A stretch of 64,000 nucleotides of DNA. Origin: Comamonadaceae bacterium (GTDB taxonomy: Bacteria; Pseudomonadota; Gammaproteobacteria; Burkholderiales; Burkholderiaceae_C). Location: NCBI GenBank assembly GCA_947476465.1, contig CANJQN010000018.1, forward strand, positions 1-64,000, written 5' to 3'. The translations under genes were made by a program, and so were the position numbers. Within the stretch, counting starts at the first letter, position 1. Each line of letters begins with the position of its first letter. Shown in pieces: positions 41,730 to 50,685 of this stretch. The notes below the pieces were generated by a model, which searched no databases, was not told the DNA's origin, and saw only the letters and a program-made list of their open reading frames with translations.

Positions 41730-42828
41730 CGGTAGACGATACTTGCTGCTCTCCCCACGCAGGGCCAGCGGCACGCCAACTCTCCTGCACCACCTCGCGC
41801 GACAAATCGCGCGTGATGAACACGATGCGCGAGCCGCGCGTCGCATCAGGCCAGGCCGACAGGGCTGCGGGCGGGTGAAACGTGTGGTGAATGGCGTGGA
41901 TCGCCACCGGCCGCGACTCGCCGGCAAGATCGAGAACGCCCTTGATGCGAAGCAGCTTCTCACCCCACTGGGCGCACAGATCTGAAAGCCATTGCGCGAC
42001 CGTCAACCAATCCAGCGGCTGGTCAAAACTCAAGCTGAAGTGGTTGATGTGGCTGTCGTGGTTCAGCGCGCCAGACGCATGAACGTGGTCAGCGCTTGCG
42101 CCATGGGCGTGTGCGCCGGCTTTGTCATGCAAGTCGCCCACCTGCGGCCCCAGCCACTGCGCCACATCCTCGGCGCCGGCCTGGTGCAGCGTTGGATCCG
42201 CATTGAACAGCCTGGCTGCGTCAATACGGCCGTGCAGCACCCGAAAACGTGGCGCAGCCGGGTTGAGCCTTGCCAGCCGCGCTTCCAGGCGGTCCAGTTG
42301 TTGCGGCGAAACCAAGTCTGTCTTGGTCAGCAAGATACGGTCTGCCAGAGCGGCCTGCTTGACCGATTCGGGGTTCTCGTCCAACTGACGCTGGCCGTTG
42401 ACCGCATCGACCGTGGTCACCACCGCATCCAATTTGAAGTAGCGCTGGATCATCGGACTGGTCAGCGCGAGTTGCAGAATCGGCGCCGGATCCGCCAGGC
42501 CCGTGGTCTCGATCACAACGCGGTCAAAGCGGGTAATCACGGCACGCTCTCGTTGGTCGATCAATTTCTGCAGGGCTTGCTCCAGGTCACCCCGCAGCGA
42601 ACAGCAGACGCAGCCGGACTGCAGCAGACAGACCTCCCCTTCGATGCGCTCGACCAGGATGTGGTCCAGCCCGACTTCGCCCAGCTCGTTGACGATCACC
42701 GCGCTGTTGCCCATATCGCTCTGGCGCAGCAACTGACCGAGCAGCGTGCTTTTGCCGCTGCCCAGAAAACCGGTGATGATGGAAATGGGCAGCAGCTCGC
42801 CCGGGAAAGCGGGGGCGAAAGGGTCCAT
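41692..42828 (-). CDS. COG0523 (CobW/YjiA-type) GTP-dependent metallochaperone
   Basis: A 378-residue G3E-family GTPase that inserts or traffics metal ions. Walker A GFLGSGKST (20-28), the COG0523 hallmark Cys73-Val-Cys75-Cys76 (SGCVCCSL), the ETTGLADP switch and TKTD are followed by a CobW_C domain. His-rich stretches near 235-260 (HDKAGAHAHGASADHVH) and at the extreme C-terminus (HRSHRHH) suggest metal storage. It is 19 nt after the DUF1028 gene and overlaps the P-type ATPase gene. Confidence 0.9.
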   Translation of the reverse strand: MDPFAPAFPGELLPISIITGFLGSGKSTLLGQLLRQSDMGNSAVIVNELGEVGLDHILVERIEGEVCLLQSGCVCCSLRGDLEQALQKLIDQRERAVITRFDRVVIETTGLADPAPILQLALTSPMIQRYFKLDAVVTTVDAVNGQRQLDENPESVKQAALADRILLTKTDLVSPQQLDRLEARLARLNPAAPRFRVLHGRIDAARLFNADPTLHQAGAEDVAQWLGPQVGDLHDKAGAHAHGASADHVHASGALNHDSHINHFSLSFDQPLDWLTVAQWLSDLCAQWGEKLLRIKGVLDLAGESRPVAIHAIHHTFHPPAALSAWPDATRGSRIVFITRDLSREVVQESWRAAGPAWGEQQVSSTDARRPHRSHRHH

Positions 42829-42847
42829 GGCCGGGCCTCTCGTGCCG

Positions 42848-43579
42848 CTAGCGGCCGGCCTTCGGGCCGCGCGTCACCGGCACCGGCTGGCCATAGGTGC
42901 GCTCCAACCCCAGGTTGGCAAAGTGCGTCTTGAAGCCCGGCAGCAGCGGATTGTGCGCACGCTCAAGGAAGTACGGAATGAGCGGCTTGTACCAGTCATA
43001 CATGCGCCGCAGGTCCGCCACCGGTTCAACAGAAATGTCTGATCTCAGGTCGCAGCGCGAGAAGGTCTCCTTGCCGAAAGTGAGCAAGGACGCCGAGGTC
43101 TGACCCTCCTCCTGCCCGCCCGCGTCGCGCCCGGCTTCGATGGCGCGCACCAGGCGCTCTTCAAGCTCCTGGTCTTCGGATTCAAGAAACACCTCGGCGA
43201 TGGCGGCCACCACCTCCGGGCCCCGCAGCAAGTTGCCCATGGCGACGTAATTGGGCCCGCTCAAATGCCCGGCCCACGGCGCGTTGGCGTCGCCGGTAAA
43301 GGCAGCACTGCGGCCGTCGATGTCCACAATGCCAATCTGCCGCTTGCCCGGCCAATCGTCGCTCGTGATGATCTCGTCGATGACCTTCCTGGGCGAATAC
43401 CCACCCTCCAGCAGGCGCAGGCCCAGGATACCCAGGCGCGGCTCGGCGATGGCCTGCATGCCGACGGCGCCGTCACGCGAGACAAATGCGCAGCGGTTGC
43501 CAACGGCCGGCGAGCTCGTGGCCATGCAAATGCCGGTCACGCCCGTGCGCGCGCATCGACCGACAATGGTGAAGGTCAT
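42848..43579 (-). CDS. DUF1028 family protein (Ntn-hydrolase-like)
   Basis: A 243-residue DUF1028 protein, a family with an Ntn-hydrolase-like fold often found next to amidohydrolases and ABC importers. MTFTIVGRCARTGVTG, the early ATSSPAVGNRC block and ALNGDANA-like AAFTGDANAPWAGH identify it. It overlaps the amidohydrolase gene by 4 nt. The substrate is unknown; an amide or peptide-like bond is a reasonable guess from the neighbours. Confidence 0.85.
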   Translation of the reverse strand: MTFTIVGRCARTGVTGICMATSSPAVGNRCAFVSRDGAVGMQAIAEPRLGILGLRLLEGGYSPRKVIDEIITSDDWPGKRQIGIVDIDGRSAAFTGDANAPWAGHLSGPNYVAMGNLLRGPEVVAAIAEVFLESEDQELEERLVRAIEAGRDAGGQEEGQTSASLLTFGKETFSRCDLRSDISVEPVADLRRMYDWYKPLIPYFLERAHNPLLPGFKTHFANLGLERTYGQPVPVTRGPKAGR

Positions 43580-44478
43580 GCAGCCACGCCCATGAAGCGC
43601 GCCGCCGCGTTGCCCAGAAAAAACGCCTTGTCGGTCTCGCTCATGTAGTGCGCATGCTTGCGCACCGAGTTGACCGACTGCTGGTATTTGAAAAAGTGCT
43701 CAAACCAGGGCCAGTCCGTGCCCCACATCACCCGATCGGCGCCGACACCCTGCACCAGCGTCTTGATGCGGCCCTGCCAGTTGGCATAGGGATACTCGGT
43801 ACCGTCGTCCCACACTTCGCCACAGTAGCCGGTGGACAGGTAGCAATTCGGAAAGCGCCTGACAAGATCAAGCACGGGCTCGATCTCGGGCTTGAGCGGG
43901 TCCACGCAGCCGGCCTGCATCAGCGCCACATTCACTTCGGGGAAGCGGGCCAGCATTTCCGCAGCCTCTTCCATGTAGGTGGCAAAAGGAATCTTGCCGT
44001 CGCGCCAGCTTTGGAAGGAGACGAGTGCGCGCCCTTTGTGCTGGCGCACCGTCTCGAACACCTTGACGAGGCCTGGGTCGTTCAGATGGCACTGGATATA
44101 GCAAGGGAAAAGCTTGATGCCCACTGCACCCTCGGCAAAGTCTTGTGCCACCAAGGCCGCCGCGTCATAGCGGTTGGGATCCTTGACGGTATTGAACCAC
44201 CAGAAGCGGTCCGGGAACTGGCGCAGACCGCGCAAGCTGTATTTGCGGCCCCCGGCATAGTCCTCGAGCGTGTAGCCCTTGGTCTCTTCGGGAAACTGGA
44301 TGTCTTCCGCGTCATAGCTGACGAGAAAGGCCTTGTCCACGCCGGCGTTGTCCATCTCGGCCACCAGCAATTCAGGCGAATGCTCGCACCAGGTGTAGTG
44401 CTTGATGAGCGTCTTGTTGCCGTTGTTCGGAGCGTACCGGCCAAACAGCAAGGGGTGGGTTTCTGTGTCGATAATCAT
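43576..44478 (-). CDS. amidohydrolase family protein (amidohydrolase 2)
   Basis: A 300-residue TIM-barrel hydrolase/decarboxylase of COG2159 type. The N-terminal metal motif reads IDTETHPL, and the terminal metal Asp is in WGTDWPW. FPCYIQCHLNDPGL carries a further barrel His. It overlaps the ABC ATPase gene by 4 nt upstream and the DUF1028 gene by 4 nt downstream, placing it firmly in the operon. Confidence 0.88.
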   Translation of the reverse strand: MIIDTETHPLLFGRYAPNNGNKTLIKHYTWCEHSPELLVAEMDNAGVDKAFLVSYDAEDIQFPEETKGYTLEDYAGGRKYSLRGLRQFPDRFWWFNTVKDPNRYDAAALVAQDFAEGAVGIKLFPCYIQCHLNDPGLVKVFETVRQHKGRALVSFQSWRDGKIPFATYMEEAAEMLARFPEVNVALMQAGCVDPLKPEIEPVLDLVRRFPNCYLSTGYCGEVWDDGTEYPYANWQGRIKTLVQGVGADRVMWGTDWPWFEHFFKYQQSVNSVRKHAHYMSETDKAFFLGNAAARFMGVAA

Positions 44479-45638
44479 TTCAGTGCTTCCTCTGTCTGCA
44501 GACGTTGGTCGCGCGCTAAAACCAGCGCGTCTTCGGTTTTCCAGCCGATGTCGACGGCATCACCCGGCGAGTACAGCAGCGTGCCCGGGAAGTCCACGAG
44601 CACGACAAACGAATCGGCGCCCGATCCATCGGCAATCTGGATACCCGCGCGTGTGACTGAGCCGAGAAATGATTTCTCCACCAGTACACCGCGCTGGCGG
44701 TTCGGCATTGCGGCCGCATCCGCGCCGATGCGAATCACTTCGGGCCGGATGGCCACCGACACCGCGTCGCCGGGCGCAGCGATCGTCGGGCGAGACAAGC
44801 GCGCCGGGAACTCTCCCAAGACTGTGCGCACTCGCGCCTGGCCGCCCACAACAGGCAGCAGGGTGGCCGGCAGGAGGTTGGTCGCGCCAATGAAGTCGGC
44901 CACGTAAGCGGTGGCCGGATTGCGGTAGATCTCCTCTGGCGTGCCTACTTGGACGATGTTTCCGTGGTCCATCACCACGATCTTGTCGGAGAGGTTCATT
45001 GCCTCTTCCTGGTCGTGTGTCACGTAAATGAACGTAATGCCCACGTCGCGCTGCAGTTGCTTGAGCTCGCCTTGCATTCGCTTGCGCATCTTCAAATCAA
45101 GTGCGCCCAACGGCTCGTCTAGCAGCAGCACCTTCGGCTGTGTGACCAATGCGCGCGCCAGGGCCACGCGTTGCTGCTGGCCTCCGGACATCTGACGCGG
45201 GAACTTGCTGGCGTGGTCGGACAGTCCGAGCTTGGCCAGGATGGCGGTCACGCCCGCGTCGATCCGGTCTTTTGGCAGCCGCTCCATCCGCAGGCCGAAT
45301 GCGACGTTTTGCACCACCGTCATATGCGGAAACAGCGCGTAGCTCTGAAAGACCATGCGCGTGCGTTTCGGGCCCGTGTCTATGGGCTGCCCGTCAATGA
45401 GGATGCTGCCTTCGTCGGCATTTTCAAAACCGCCGATCATGCGCAAGGTGGTTGTCTTGCCGCAGCCACTGGGGCCCAGCAGGGTCAGGAACTGGCCACG
45501 CTCGACTTCGAGGTCAATCGCATTGACAGCGGTGAAGCTGCCAAAGCGCTTGGTCACGGCACGCAGCTGGACATCCAGCTGCGGCCGCCCCGATGCCACG
45601 GCTTGTTCGCTTTGGGAGGCGTCGGCGGCTCTTCCCAT
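44475..45638 (-). CDS. polyamine-type ABC transporter ATP-binding protein (PotA/PotG-like)
   Basis: A 387-residue ATPase with Walker A GPSGCGKT, signature MSGGQQQR and Walker B VLLLDEP. A C-terminal TOBE domain (about 290-375) is typical of the spermidine/putrescine and iron families. It energises the PotB/PotC-type permeases. It shares one base with the stop of the binding-protein gene and overlaps the amidohydrolase gene by 4 nt. Confidence 0.92.
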   Translation of the reverse strand: MGRAADASQSEQAVASGRPQLDVQLRAVTKRFGSFTAVNAIDLEVERGQFLTLLGPSGCGKTTTLRMIGGFENADEGSILIDGQPIDTGPKRTRMVFQSYALFPHMTVVQNVAFGLRMERLPKDRIDAGVTAILAKLGLSDHASKFPRQMSGGQQQRVALARALVTQPKVLLLDEPLGALDLKMRKRMQGELKQLQRDVGITFIYVTHDQEEAMNLSDKIVVMDHGNIVQVGTPEEIYRNPATAYVADFIGATNLLPATLLPVVGGQARVRTVLGEFPARLSRPTIAAPGDAVSVAIRPEVIRIGADAAAMPNRQRGVLVEKSFLGSVTRAGIQIADGSGADSFVVLVDFPGTLLYSPGDAVDIGWKTEDALVLARDQRLQTEEALK

Positions 45639-46738
45639 TACGCCGCTTTGACCTCATTCCAGATCTCTTCCCAACGCGGCTTGTTCGGGGGAATTTCCTT
45701 GAACACCAGGCGGGACAACTTGCTGGTGTCGATGCCGATATCCTTGACGAACGCGGGCTCGAGCCGGTCCACCGCCGCCTTCGATGCTGGCGCGTAGCGC
45801 GTATTGCGGGCCATGAACTCGCCATACTCCGGGCTGATCGTGAAGTTGGCGTATTCCTCCACCAGCTTCATGTTCTTGGTGCCTTTGACCGGCGTGATGG
45901 CCTCCTGGAAGCCCAGCGCACCTTCCTTGGGCCAGACCCAGCCCGCGTCGATGCCGGCTTTGCGCAGCGGAGCGATCACCGCCAGGAAAGTCCAGGCCAC
46001 AACCACCTCACCAGACGCCAGCATGTTCTGCACATCGGCGAAGTTCTTCCAGTAGGCGCGCACCAGGGGCTTTTGCGAGATCAGCAGCTTCTTGACCTCC
46101 TGCAGTTCGCGCTCGCCCATCGAGAAGGGCTTCTTGATGCCCAGTCGCAGGGCGCCCAGACCCAGGCTGTCCTCGGCTTCGTCGCGCATGGCGATGCGGC
46201 CCTTGAACTTCGGGTTGAACAGCACGTCCATGTCGTCGATGTCGCCGGTCTCCTTACGGTTGAAGGCGAGCGCATTGGCGCCCCAGACGAAGGGCACGCC
46301 GTAGCACTTGCCGTCCACGTTCCAGAAATCGTTTTTCTGGAACTGAGGAAACAGCGTATTGGTGTGGGTCATCACGGCCGGGTTGAGCGGCTCGATCAGA
46401 CCGGCCTTGACCGCGGGCACGATGTAACTTTGGACCGGCACGATCATGTCGTAGAGGCGGGTGCCGCCGCCACGCAGCTTGGCCATCATTTCGTCGGAGC
46501 TGCTGTAGAACGTGGTCTTGAGGTCGATGTTCACCTTCTTTTTGGAGTCCTCGACGAACTCAGGCCCCGCCCAGGCGGACCAGGTGAAGTAGTTCAAGCT
46601 TCTGGCCTGGGCCAGCGCCGCGGACATACCGATAGGCCCCGCGGCGGCGCTCAACCCGGCCGCGCCGCCCAGAAGCTGCATGACGCTGCGGCGCGAGATG
46701 CCACGCGGCAAAAGCATGTTGATGGATGGATGGCTCAT
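45638..46738 (-). CDS. polyamine-type ABC transporter substrate-binding protein (PotD/PotF-like)
   Basis: A 366-residue periplasmic binding protein. The leader contains a twin-arginine-like motif (ISRRSVMQLLGG) followed by a hydrophobic stretch to ALAQA, so Tat export is likely. SBP_bac_8/PotD-type blocks such as YFTWSAWAGPEFVEDS are visible. The ATG at 46738 has AAGGA six bases upstream; 46744 is an alternative start. The ligand is not necessarily a polyamine: this family also binds other cationic or amide compounds. Confidence 0.9.
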   Translation of the reverse strand: MSHPSINMLLPRGISRRSVMQLLGGAAGLSAAAGPIGMSAALAQARSLNYFTWSAWAGPEFVEDSKKKVNIDLKTTFYSSSDEMMAKLRGGGTRLYDMIVPVQSYIVPAVKAGLIEPLNPAVMTHTNTLFPQFQKNDFWNVDGKCYGVPFVWGANALAFNRKETGDIDDMDVLFNPKFKGRIAMRDEAEDSLGLGALRLGIKKPFSMGERELQEVKKLLISQKPLVRAYWKNFADVQNMLASGEVVVAWTFLAVIAPLRKAGIDAGWVWPKEGALGFQEAITPVKGTKNMKLVEEYANFTISPEYGEFMARNTRYAPASKAAVDRLEPAFVKDIGIDTSKLSRLVFKEIPPNKPRWEEIWNEVKAA

Positions 46739-46804
46739 GGTCATTCCTTAGCTGAGGTTGAAGGACGGGTGGAAAAACTTAAACGACTATCAAAAGACGC
46801 ACTT

Positions 46805-47608
46805 TCACGGTGCGCTTGCGCGGTCTGACTGCGCCTTGCGAATGGACATCTCGCCTATCAATGCAAGAATCAAACTCACGGCCAACGTCAGTGTGGCAAT
46901 GGCATTGATTTCTGGCGTGAAGCCAAAGCGCAGCATTGACCAGATCATCATGGGAAGCGTGTTCTCTGTCCCTGTGGTGAAGAACGTGACAACGACCTCG
47001 TCGAACGACAGGGTAAACGACATCAACGCGCTGCCAATAATGGCCGGACGCAACAGCGGCAGCGTGATCTCGCGAAACACGGTGAACGTGCTGGCACCCA
47101 GATCGCGCGCGGCTTCTTCCAGCGAATCGTCGAAACCGACCAGACGCGCCGAGACAATGAGCACGACGTAGGGCAGCGCAAAGACCACATGGCCGAAAAT
47201 GACCGTCACAAGGGACAGGTCCGCTTGTAGGACGTTGTAGAACGTCAGCAGGGCAATGCCCAGGATGAGGCGGGGCACCATCATGGGCATGGTGCCCATG
47301 GCCCGCGCCACTCCCTTGAATTTGCCAGCGTAACTGCGGATCCCCGTGGCCGCCATGACGCCCAACGAGGTGGCAATCACGACGGTGAAGCCTGCGACGA
47401 TCAGGCTGTTGACGATCGCCTCCTTGAAGGCGCTGTTGTTGAACATCTGCACGTACCACTTGAGCGTGAGCCCCTTGATCGGAAAGACGCTGATCTCCGA
47501 CGCGTTGAACGAGAAGATCGCCACCACGAACAACGGGGCGAACAGAAACACCAGCACCAGGCCGGTCCATGCGCCAAATAACCAATGCGAGACTTTGTCG
47601 GTGCGCAT
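46805..47608 (-). CDS. polyamine-type ABC transporter permease (PotC-like)
   Basis: A 267-residue inner-membrane permease with six predicted helices and an EAA loop (LEEAARDLGASTFTVFREI). The start at 47608 overlaps the PotB-type stop (TGATG). The open frame to 47824 lies inside that gene. It forms the channel with the PotB-like subunit. Confidence 0.92.
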   Translation of the reverse strand: MRTDKVSHWLFGAWTGLVLVFLFAPLFVVAIFSFNASEISVFPIKGLTLKWYVQMFNNSAFKEAIVNSLIVAGFTVVIATSLGVMAATGIRSYAGKFKGVARAMGTMPMMVPRLILGIALLTFYNVLQADLSLVTVIFGHVVFALPYVVLIVSARLVGFDDSLEEAARDLGASTFTVFREITLPLLRPAIIGSALMSFTLSFDEVVVTFFTTGTENTLPMMIWSMLRFGFTPEINAIATLTLAVSLILALIGEMSIRKAQSDRASAP

Positions 47609-48456
47609 CACGAGCTTCCGGCGGGACGACCGTAGCGAAGGGCAACCACCGTGAACGCCAGAATGACCGCCATCAGCACCAGCGACATGGCCGAGCCAAA
47701 CGGGTACTGAAAGGTCACCCCGAATTGCTGGCTGATGATGCTGCCGATCATGATGCTGCGCGTGCCGCCCAAAAGCTCTGGCGTCACGAACGCCCCCATC
47801 GACGGTATGAACACGAACAGGCACCCCGTCGCGATCCCTGGCAGGCTGAGCGGCAGCGTGACATGCCAGAAGGTGCGCCAGCGCCCCCCCCCCAGGTCCC
47901 GGGCCGCCTCGAGCAAACTCCCGTCCATCTTCTCAAGCACCGCGAACAAGGGAAGGATGAGGTAGGGCATGTAGATATGCACGAGCGCAATGGTCACCGC
48001 AAAGTCGCTGTACAGCAGCCACGTGATGGGTTGGTCGATCAGCCCCAGGCCGCGCAGTGACTGGTTGATCACGCCATTGGTGCCGAGAATGAGCATCCAT
48101 GCATAGGTGCGCACGAGGTAACTGGTCCACAGCGGCAACACCAACAGCATCAGCAGCGTGAGCCGATACTGCTTGACCTTGCGTGCCAGAAAATAGGCAA
48201 CCGGGAAGCCAATGATCAGCGACAGCAGCGTCACGTAGATGGAAATGCGCAGCGTTCGCCAGAATACGTTCAAATAAAGTGAACCTGCCAGACGCTCATA
48301 ATTTTCCAGCGTGAAGGTCGCGACGAACCTGTAGTCGACCGTGCGCCAGAAGCTAAAGACCACCATGGCCAGCATCGGCACAATGAAGAACAGGAGCAGC
48401 CAGGCGCCCGGCGGCGCAAGAAAGGTTGACCCATCCAGCAGGCGGCGTTGTTTCAT
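47608..48456 (-). CDS. polyamine-type ABC transporter permease (PotB-like)
   Basis: A 282-residue permease with six helices and an EAA loop (LEAARDLGGGRWRTFWHV). It lies 22 nt downstream of the M24 peptidase gene and is fused in translation to the PotC-like gene. Typical of the PotB/PotH branch. Confidence 0.92.
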   Translation of the reverse strand: MKQRRLLDGSTFLAPPGAWLLLFFIVPMLAMVVFSFWRTVDYRFVATFTLENYERLAGSLYLNVFWRTLRISIYVTLLSLIIGFPVAYFLARKVKQYRLTLLMLLVLPLWTSYLVRTYAWMLILGTNGVINQSLRGLGLIDQPITWLLYSDFAVTIALVHIYMPYLILPLFAVLEKMDGSLLEAARDLGGGRWRTFWHVTLPLSLPGIATGCLFVFIPSMGAFVTPELLGGTRSIMIGSIISQQFGVTFQYPFGSAMSLVLMAVILAFTVVALRYGRPAGSS

Positions 48457-48478
48457 CGCATTCGGCGTGAATGCGCCG

Positions 48479-49729
48479 TCAGACGTTGGCCGACTCGGCC
48501 ATGAAGGCGTCGTAGTCCAGGGCCTTGCTGTTGTGCGTCAGCCGTTCACTCCCGGTGGCTGTCACCAGCAGCGTGTCTTCGCACAGATACCCCTCGACAC
48601 CCTGGATGTAGTAGCCCGCCTCGATGTTCAGAGCCATGTCCGGCTCAAGGCCGCTGTCGGTCGCGGGCATCAGGAACGCTGAGGCGGACGGGTCCGCCAG
48701 CGTGACGATGGGAGGGTCATACACACTGATGCCGATGCCGTGGCCACAGTGAAAGCGGTCGAAGTTTTCAAGGCCCAGCTTGCGGGCCGGCCCCATCGCG
48801 GCGTTGTAGATGTCCTTGACGTCCGCTCCGGGCTTGACCAGGGCGATGGCATCTTCAATGCCGCGCGCAAAGGCGTCGTAAATCCGGCGCTGCCGGTCCG
48901 TCGGGTTGCCCAGCGAAATGACGCGAGCATTGTCCGAATGATAGAAGTTGTAGGTGCAGCCGATGTCATAACGCATCAGGTCGCCCGCCTCCATGATGCG
49001 GTCAGACACCAGCATGTGAGGGTAGGAGGTGCGCGGGCCGCTGCCAAAGAGCATGAAGGTCGGCTTGCCATCCATGGCCGCGATCTGCCGGTTGTATTCG
49101 TTGACCACGTCACTTTCTTTGGCGCCGGGGCGCGCCAGCTTCAGCGCGGCGTTGACCGCCCGTTCGGTAATGCGCGAAGCCGTGCGCAGGCGATCGAGTT
49201 CGTCGGGCGTCTTGACCATGCGGACTTCCCACCAGATGGCATTGCCATAGACGATGTCGCAATGGGGCAGCCGCTGCTTGAGGGCGGACCACAGCAGCGG
49301 CGAGATGCCGCTCTCGTCAATTGCCACCCGGCCCTTCGTGAGCCCCCTGGCCTCCAGGGCCGCCACCAGACCGTCAACTGCCCGGCCGACGATGTGGGCA
49401 CTTTCCAGCAGTGCCTTGCCCCGTGTACCCACGCGGTCCATCTGCTCGCCATTGTTGGGGCCGCGCGTAAACCCCGCGAAGATGTAGATGTCGTCGATCC
49501 AGACCTTGCCGTCGACAATGGCCTCCAGCTCCAGGCTGGGCGCGATCAGCGACGCGACCGGCGTGTGGCCAGGCGTGAAGACCGAATAAACCTGAAAACC
49601 CTTGTTGATCCAGTGCGTGATGCACTCATAGTCACTTGCGTACATGACGTTGTCAGGCGACGCTGCGACCAAAGCGTCGAGGCCATGCTTTTGCATGACC
49701 TTCTCAGCCCGCGCACGGTTGAAAAGCAT
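48479..49729 (-). CDS. M24 family metallopeptidase (Xaa-Pro/creatinase-like)
   Basis: A 416-residue enzyme with a creatinase-type N-domain (about 1-165) and a pita-bread catalytic domain (about 170-405). The five metal ligands are recognisable: the Asp of RYDIG, the Asp of SDNAR, the His of CGHGIGI, and Glu residues in NIEAG and GYLCED. It may be an aminopeptidase or act on another C-N bond, as creatinase does. The ATG at 49729 heads the operon that continues into the ABC importer. Confidence 0.9.
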   Translation of the reverse strand: MLFNRARAEKVMQKHGLDALVAASPDNVMYASDYECITHWINKGFQVYSVFTPGHTPVASLIAPSLELEAIVDGKVWIDDIYIFAGFTRGPNNGEQMDRVGTRGKALLESAHIVGRAVDGLVAALEARGLTKGRVAIDESGISPLLWSALKQRLPHCDIVYGNAIWWEVRMVKTPDELDRLRTASRITERAVNAALKLARPGAKESDVVNEYNRQIAAMDGKPTFMLFGSGPRTSYPHMLVSDRIMEAGDLMRYDIGCTYNFYHSDNARVISLGNPTDRQRRIYDAFARGIEDAIALVKPGADVKDIYNAAMGPARKLGLENFDRFHCGHGIGISVYDPPIVTLADPSASAFLMPATDSGLEPDMALNIEAGYYIQGVEGYLCEDTLLVTATGSERLTHNSKALDYDAFMAESANV

Positions 49730-49772
49730 TGTTGACTTTCCATGTAAAAGAGGGTGGGGGTTCTCCCCAAAA

Positions 49773-49801
49773 AGGTTAACTGCACCCTGTCGGGTTGTCA
49801 A
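49773..49801 (-). promoter_or_regulatory. candidate sigma70 promoter of the peptidase/ABC operon
   Basis: On the minus strand TTGACA (49801-49796) and TAACCT (49778-49773) are separated by 17 bp, about 44 bp before the ATG of the M24 gene. The -35 is perfect, the -10 weak (3 of 6). A GGGG-N4-CCCC inverted repeat at 49757-49768 lies in the leader. Confidence 0.45.
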
Positions 49802-49932
49802 CGGCTGCGTTTGCGGCACATTTCGTTGAGCCGCTTCGAACGGATATCCCCTGCGGCGACTCTGTCATTCGAGGAACGAGCCTAACATGACGGCGCTCCT
49901 TGCGTGTAGCAGCCTGGGACTGTATGTGGCCG

Positions 49933-50490
49933 TTACGGGGCCGTTGCGGGGGCCGATGGATCCGCGCCGGCCAGCGCTTCGTAATAGCAAAATGTGTGGC
50001 AGCTGCTGGCCCAATGCCGGTTGGTGGCGCGCCGGGTGCCCACGCCCACCATCGCCTTGCCAGCGGCCTTGATCTTCTGGGCCAGCGGCATGAAGTCGCT
50101 GTCGCCGCCCACCACGACCACGGTGCCGATGTGCGCAAACCGGGCCACGTCTTCCATGGCGTCCAGGCTCAGCTTGATGTCCGCCCCGTTCTTGGCCGCC
50201 CCGCCCGGCGGGAACAGCTGGATCAGCTCGATCGCGTTTTGCAGCAGTACATCGCGGTAGCGGCCGAAGAACTGCCAGTTGCAATAGGCGCGATGGATCG
50301 CGATCGGCCCGAACGACGCCGCCATGTCGACCACGGCCTGGACGTCGACCAGCGGCTCTTGCGCCTTGAAGCGGAAGTCGTTTCGTGCGTAGGCCCCCGG
50401 GTCTTTTTCCTCGCACAGGCCGGCGTGAAGGTTCTCGAAATCCCAGTAGAGCGCGACGGTGCCGCCCTCGGGGGCGTGTATGTTGGTCAT
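49933..50490 (-). CDS. NYN domain protein (LabA/DUF88-type putative RNase)
   Basis: A 185-residue PIN-like NYN nuclease domain. The acidic metal-binding residues are in ALYWDFENL (Asp17), ADIKLSLDAM and GGDSDFMPL. It ends soon after the domain with a Pro/Ala tail (ADPSAPATAP), without the OST-HTH/LOTUS domain that many LabA-like proteins carry. Substrates would be RNA; none is known. The ATG at 50490 is the family-typical start region. Confidence 0.88.
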   Translation of the reverse strand: MTNIHAPEGGTVALYWDFENLHAGLCEEKDPGAYARNDFRFKAQEPLVDVQAVVDMAASFGPIAIHRAYCNWQFFGRYRDVLLQNAIELIQLFPPGGAAKNGADIKLSLDAMEDVARFAHIGTVVVVGGDSDFMPLAQKIKAAGKAMVGVGTRRATNRHWASSCHTFCYYEALAGADPSAPATAP

Positions 50491-50685
50491 GTTGAGCCTT
50501 TCAGGCCCGGATGTTAGCGAGGGGCCGGCGCGGTCAGTCCGGGATCACCGGCTCGACCAGCCGGGCCAGTTGTTCCAGCGATTCCTGCCTCCGCATCGAC
50601 AGTGGCGGCCCGCGGGAATACCTAGCATGGCTCGACCACTGGCAAGATGTGATGTCACTGATCCACACCTCCAAGAGGCCCGCAC

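Noticed and set aside
43576..49729. Plain spermidine/putrescine uptake operon
   Set aside because: The interleaved peptidase, amidohydrolase and DUF1028 genes make a simple polyamine role unlikely, although the importer family is the same.
50534..50640. Short minus-strand frame upstream of the NYN gene (…MRRQESLEQLARLVEPVIPD)
   Set aside because: It looks protein-like but is about 20-45 codons, with no clear start site and no recognised family. It could be the end of a lost gene.
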